Positions 6,183 through 6,650 of a stretch of 6,650 nucleotides of DNA are shown piece by piece. The notes beneath the pieces were generated by a model that had not been told where the DNA came from, searched no databases, and saw only the letters and a program-made list of their open reading frames with translations. The position numbers and the translations under genes were made by a program. The stretch spans positions 1-6,650 of the forward strand of contig CAJOIF010000082.1 of the NCBI GenBank assembly GCA_905234765.1, read 5' to 3'. This DNA is from an uncultured Bacteroidales bacterium. GTDB taxonomy: Bacteria > Bacteroidota > Bacteroidia > Bacteroidales > F082. How positions within the stretch are numbered: the first letter of the stretch is position 1; every line of letters starts with the position of its first letter.

Positions 6183-6386
6183 ATGACACAGATTAAAATT
6201 TTCATCAACACAAAAGAGGCTGCTAATTATCATGAGCAGCTTGAAAAGGAAGTAAATGGTTTTCTAAAAGAAAACGAGGGTAAAATTATGGTCAAAGACA
6301 TCAAATACACATCAAATGAGATAAATCCCGATAATCCATTGTGGAGAAACTGGAGTGTGATGGTGATTTACGACATGATTAAATAA
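6183..6386 (+). CDS. Small Cse60-like protein, 67 aa
   Basis: A compact protein with the pattern IKIF...LEKEVNGFLKENEG...VKDIKYTSN...WSVMVIYD. This order (strand, helix, strand ending DIKY, loop, strand ending in I-Y) resembles the family named after the Bacillus sporulation protein Cse60, which is also widespread outside spore formers and has no established biochemical role that I know of. The likeness is judged by eye. It lies 27 bases after the nuclease stop, in an AT-rich spacer typical of Bacteroidetes, and is probably the last gene of that transcript. A sporulation role is very unlikely here. It might assist or restrain the nuclease, but nothing in the sequence shows this. Confidence 0.7.
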   Translation: MTQIKIFINTKEAANYHEQLEKEVNGFLKENEGKIMVKDIKYTSNEINPDNPLWRNWSVMVIYDMIK

Positions 6387-6410
6387 AAAGGACTGAAGCA
6401 GAACATCACG

Positions 6411-6473
6411 CAGCAAGGCCTTTGCTTATTAGCAAAAGGCTAGACGTTCTTAGAAAATTCAACTAAAAGCCTT
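6411..6473. repeat. Cluster of overlapping hairpins in a convergent intergenic region
   Basis: GCCTTTGCT (6418-6426) pairs with AGCAAAAGGC (6431-6440) with one bulged A around a TATT loop. AGCAAGGCC (6412-6420) can alternatively pair with GGCCTTTGCT, and AAGGCT (6436-6441) with AGCCTT (6468-6473). No T tract follows directly, so a classical terminator is not supported. It lies between converging genes, where a bidirectional transcription end would be expected. Confidence 0.4.
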
Positions 6474-6539
6474 GGCGACTAGAATTTACCTGCTTATTTG
6501 GCGTTTTTTCTGTAATTATTGTATTTCAATCGCAATGGA

Positions 6540-6650
6540 CTAAATCTTTCCAGCCAAAGCGTTTATGGCATCCACATCGATGGGCTCCAAGATGATCTCC
6601 TCGGGCTCCAAATCCAGCAGGAATTGCATGTAGTTGGGAAGCGTCAGCAA
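6540..6650 (-). CDS. C-terminal end of an unidentified reverse-strand protein (partial)
   Basis: Reading the reverse strand from the right edge gives 36 residues and a TAG stop at 6542-6540: LLTLPNYMQFLLDLEPEEII, then LEPIDVDAINALAGKI. The amphipathic, leucine-rich and acidic sequence and GC-rich, host-like codons (CTG, GAG, ATC) indicate a real gene that enters from the right, convergent with the AT-rich cluster. I do not recognise the family from this tail. It probably marks the return to native chromosome. Confidence 0.65.
   Translation of the reverse strand: MLTLPNYMQFLLDLEPEEIILEPIDVDAINALAGKI

Noticed and set aside
6430..6510. Integron attC-like site (ATTCAAC at 6457-6463 fits RYYYAAC)
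   Set aside because: No matching GTTRRRY partner follows at a suitable distance, and no integrase is visible.
1..6650. CRISPR arrays, tRNA or rRNA genes, insertion sequences
   Set aside because: No regularly spaced repeats, no cloverleaf or CCA-ended candidate, no transposase motif and no long terminal inverted repeats were seen.

Overview
The window looks like chromosomal DNA of an anaerobic, hydrogen-metabolising member of the Bacteroidales. Three things point there: a GC-rich, C-ending-codon [FeFe]-hydrogenase operon of the NADH-linked multi-subunit type; two close matches to the Bacteroidetes promoter (TTG, 19-20 bases, TAATTTTG); and AT-rich gene leaders with little or no Shine-Dalgarno sequence. 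A genus cannot be named from this sequence alone.

Region 1 (bases 2-2253) is the 3' part of a hydrogenase operon. It holds hydA, whose 5' end lies before the window, then a NuoE-like HydC subunit 35 bases later, then a strong intrinsic terminator. HydA carries a [2Fe-2S] site, a His/Cys3 [4Fe-4S] site, two ferredoxin [4Fe-4S] sites and a complete H-cluster. HydC carries a thioredoxin-like [2Fe-2S] site. With a NuoF-like HydB, expected upstream but not visible, these would form an NADH-linked hydrogenase that reoxidises fermentation cofactors by making H2.

Region 2 (about 2290-3980) is a patchwork. It contains a decayed gene that seems to keep only the two ends of a Bacteroidetes AAA-family ATPase (2325-2703), an intact 282-aa protein of unknown function behind its own promoter (2780-3628), and a reverse-strand fragment resembling the C-terminal part of a DUF4143-type ATPase (3711-3875). 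A pair of overlapping hairpins and a second promoter follow.

Region 3 (3979-6386) is visibly AT-rich with A/T-ending codons, unlike the hydrogenase genes, and looks horizontally acquired. It encodes an acidic 154-aa protein of unknown function, a 497-aa PD-(D/E)XK nuclease-family protein with a visible active-site signature, and a 67-aa protein resembling the Cse60 family. A small frameshifted GC-richer gene remnant lies between the first two. A 12-base element (ACCTCGCGATGT) occurs upstream of both larger genes, 20 and 18 bases before usable start codons. This cluster is the best candidate in the window for an undescribed, possibly defence-related, module, but its function is inference.

Region 4 (6387-6650) is a short convergent intergenic stretch with a hairpin cluster, followed by the last 36 codons of a GC-richer reverse-strand gene that runs out of the window.
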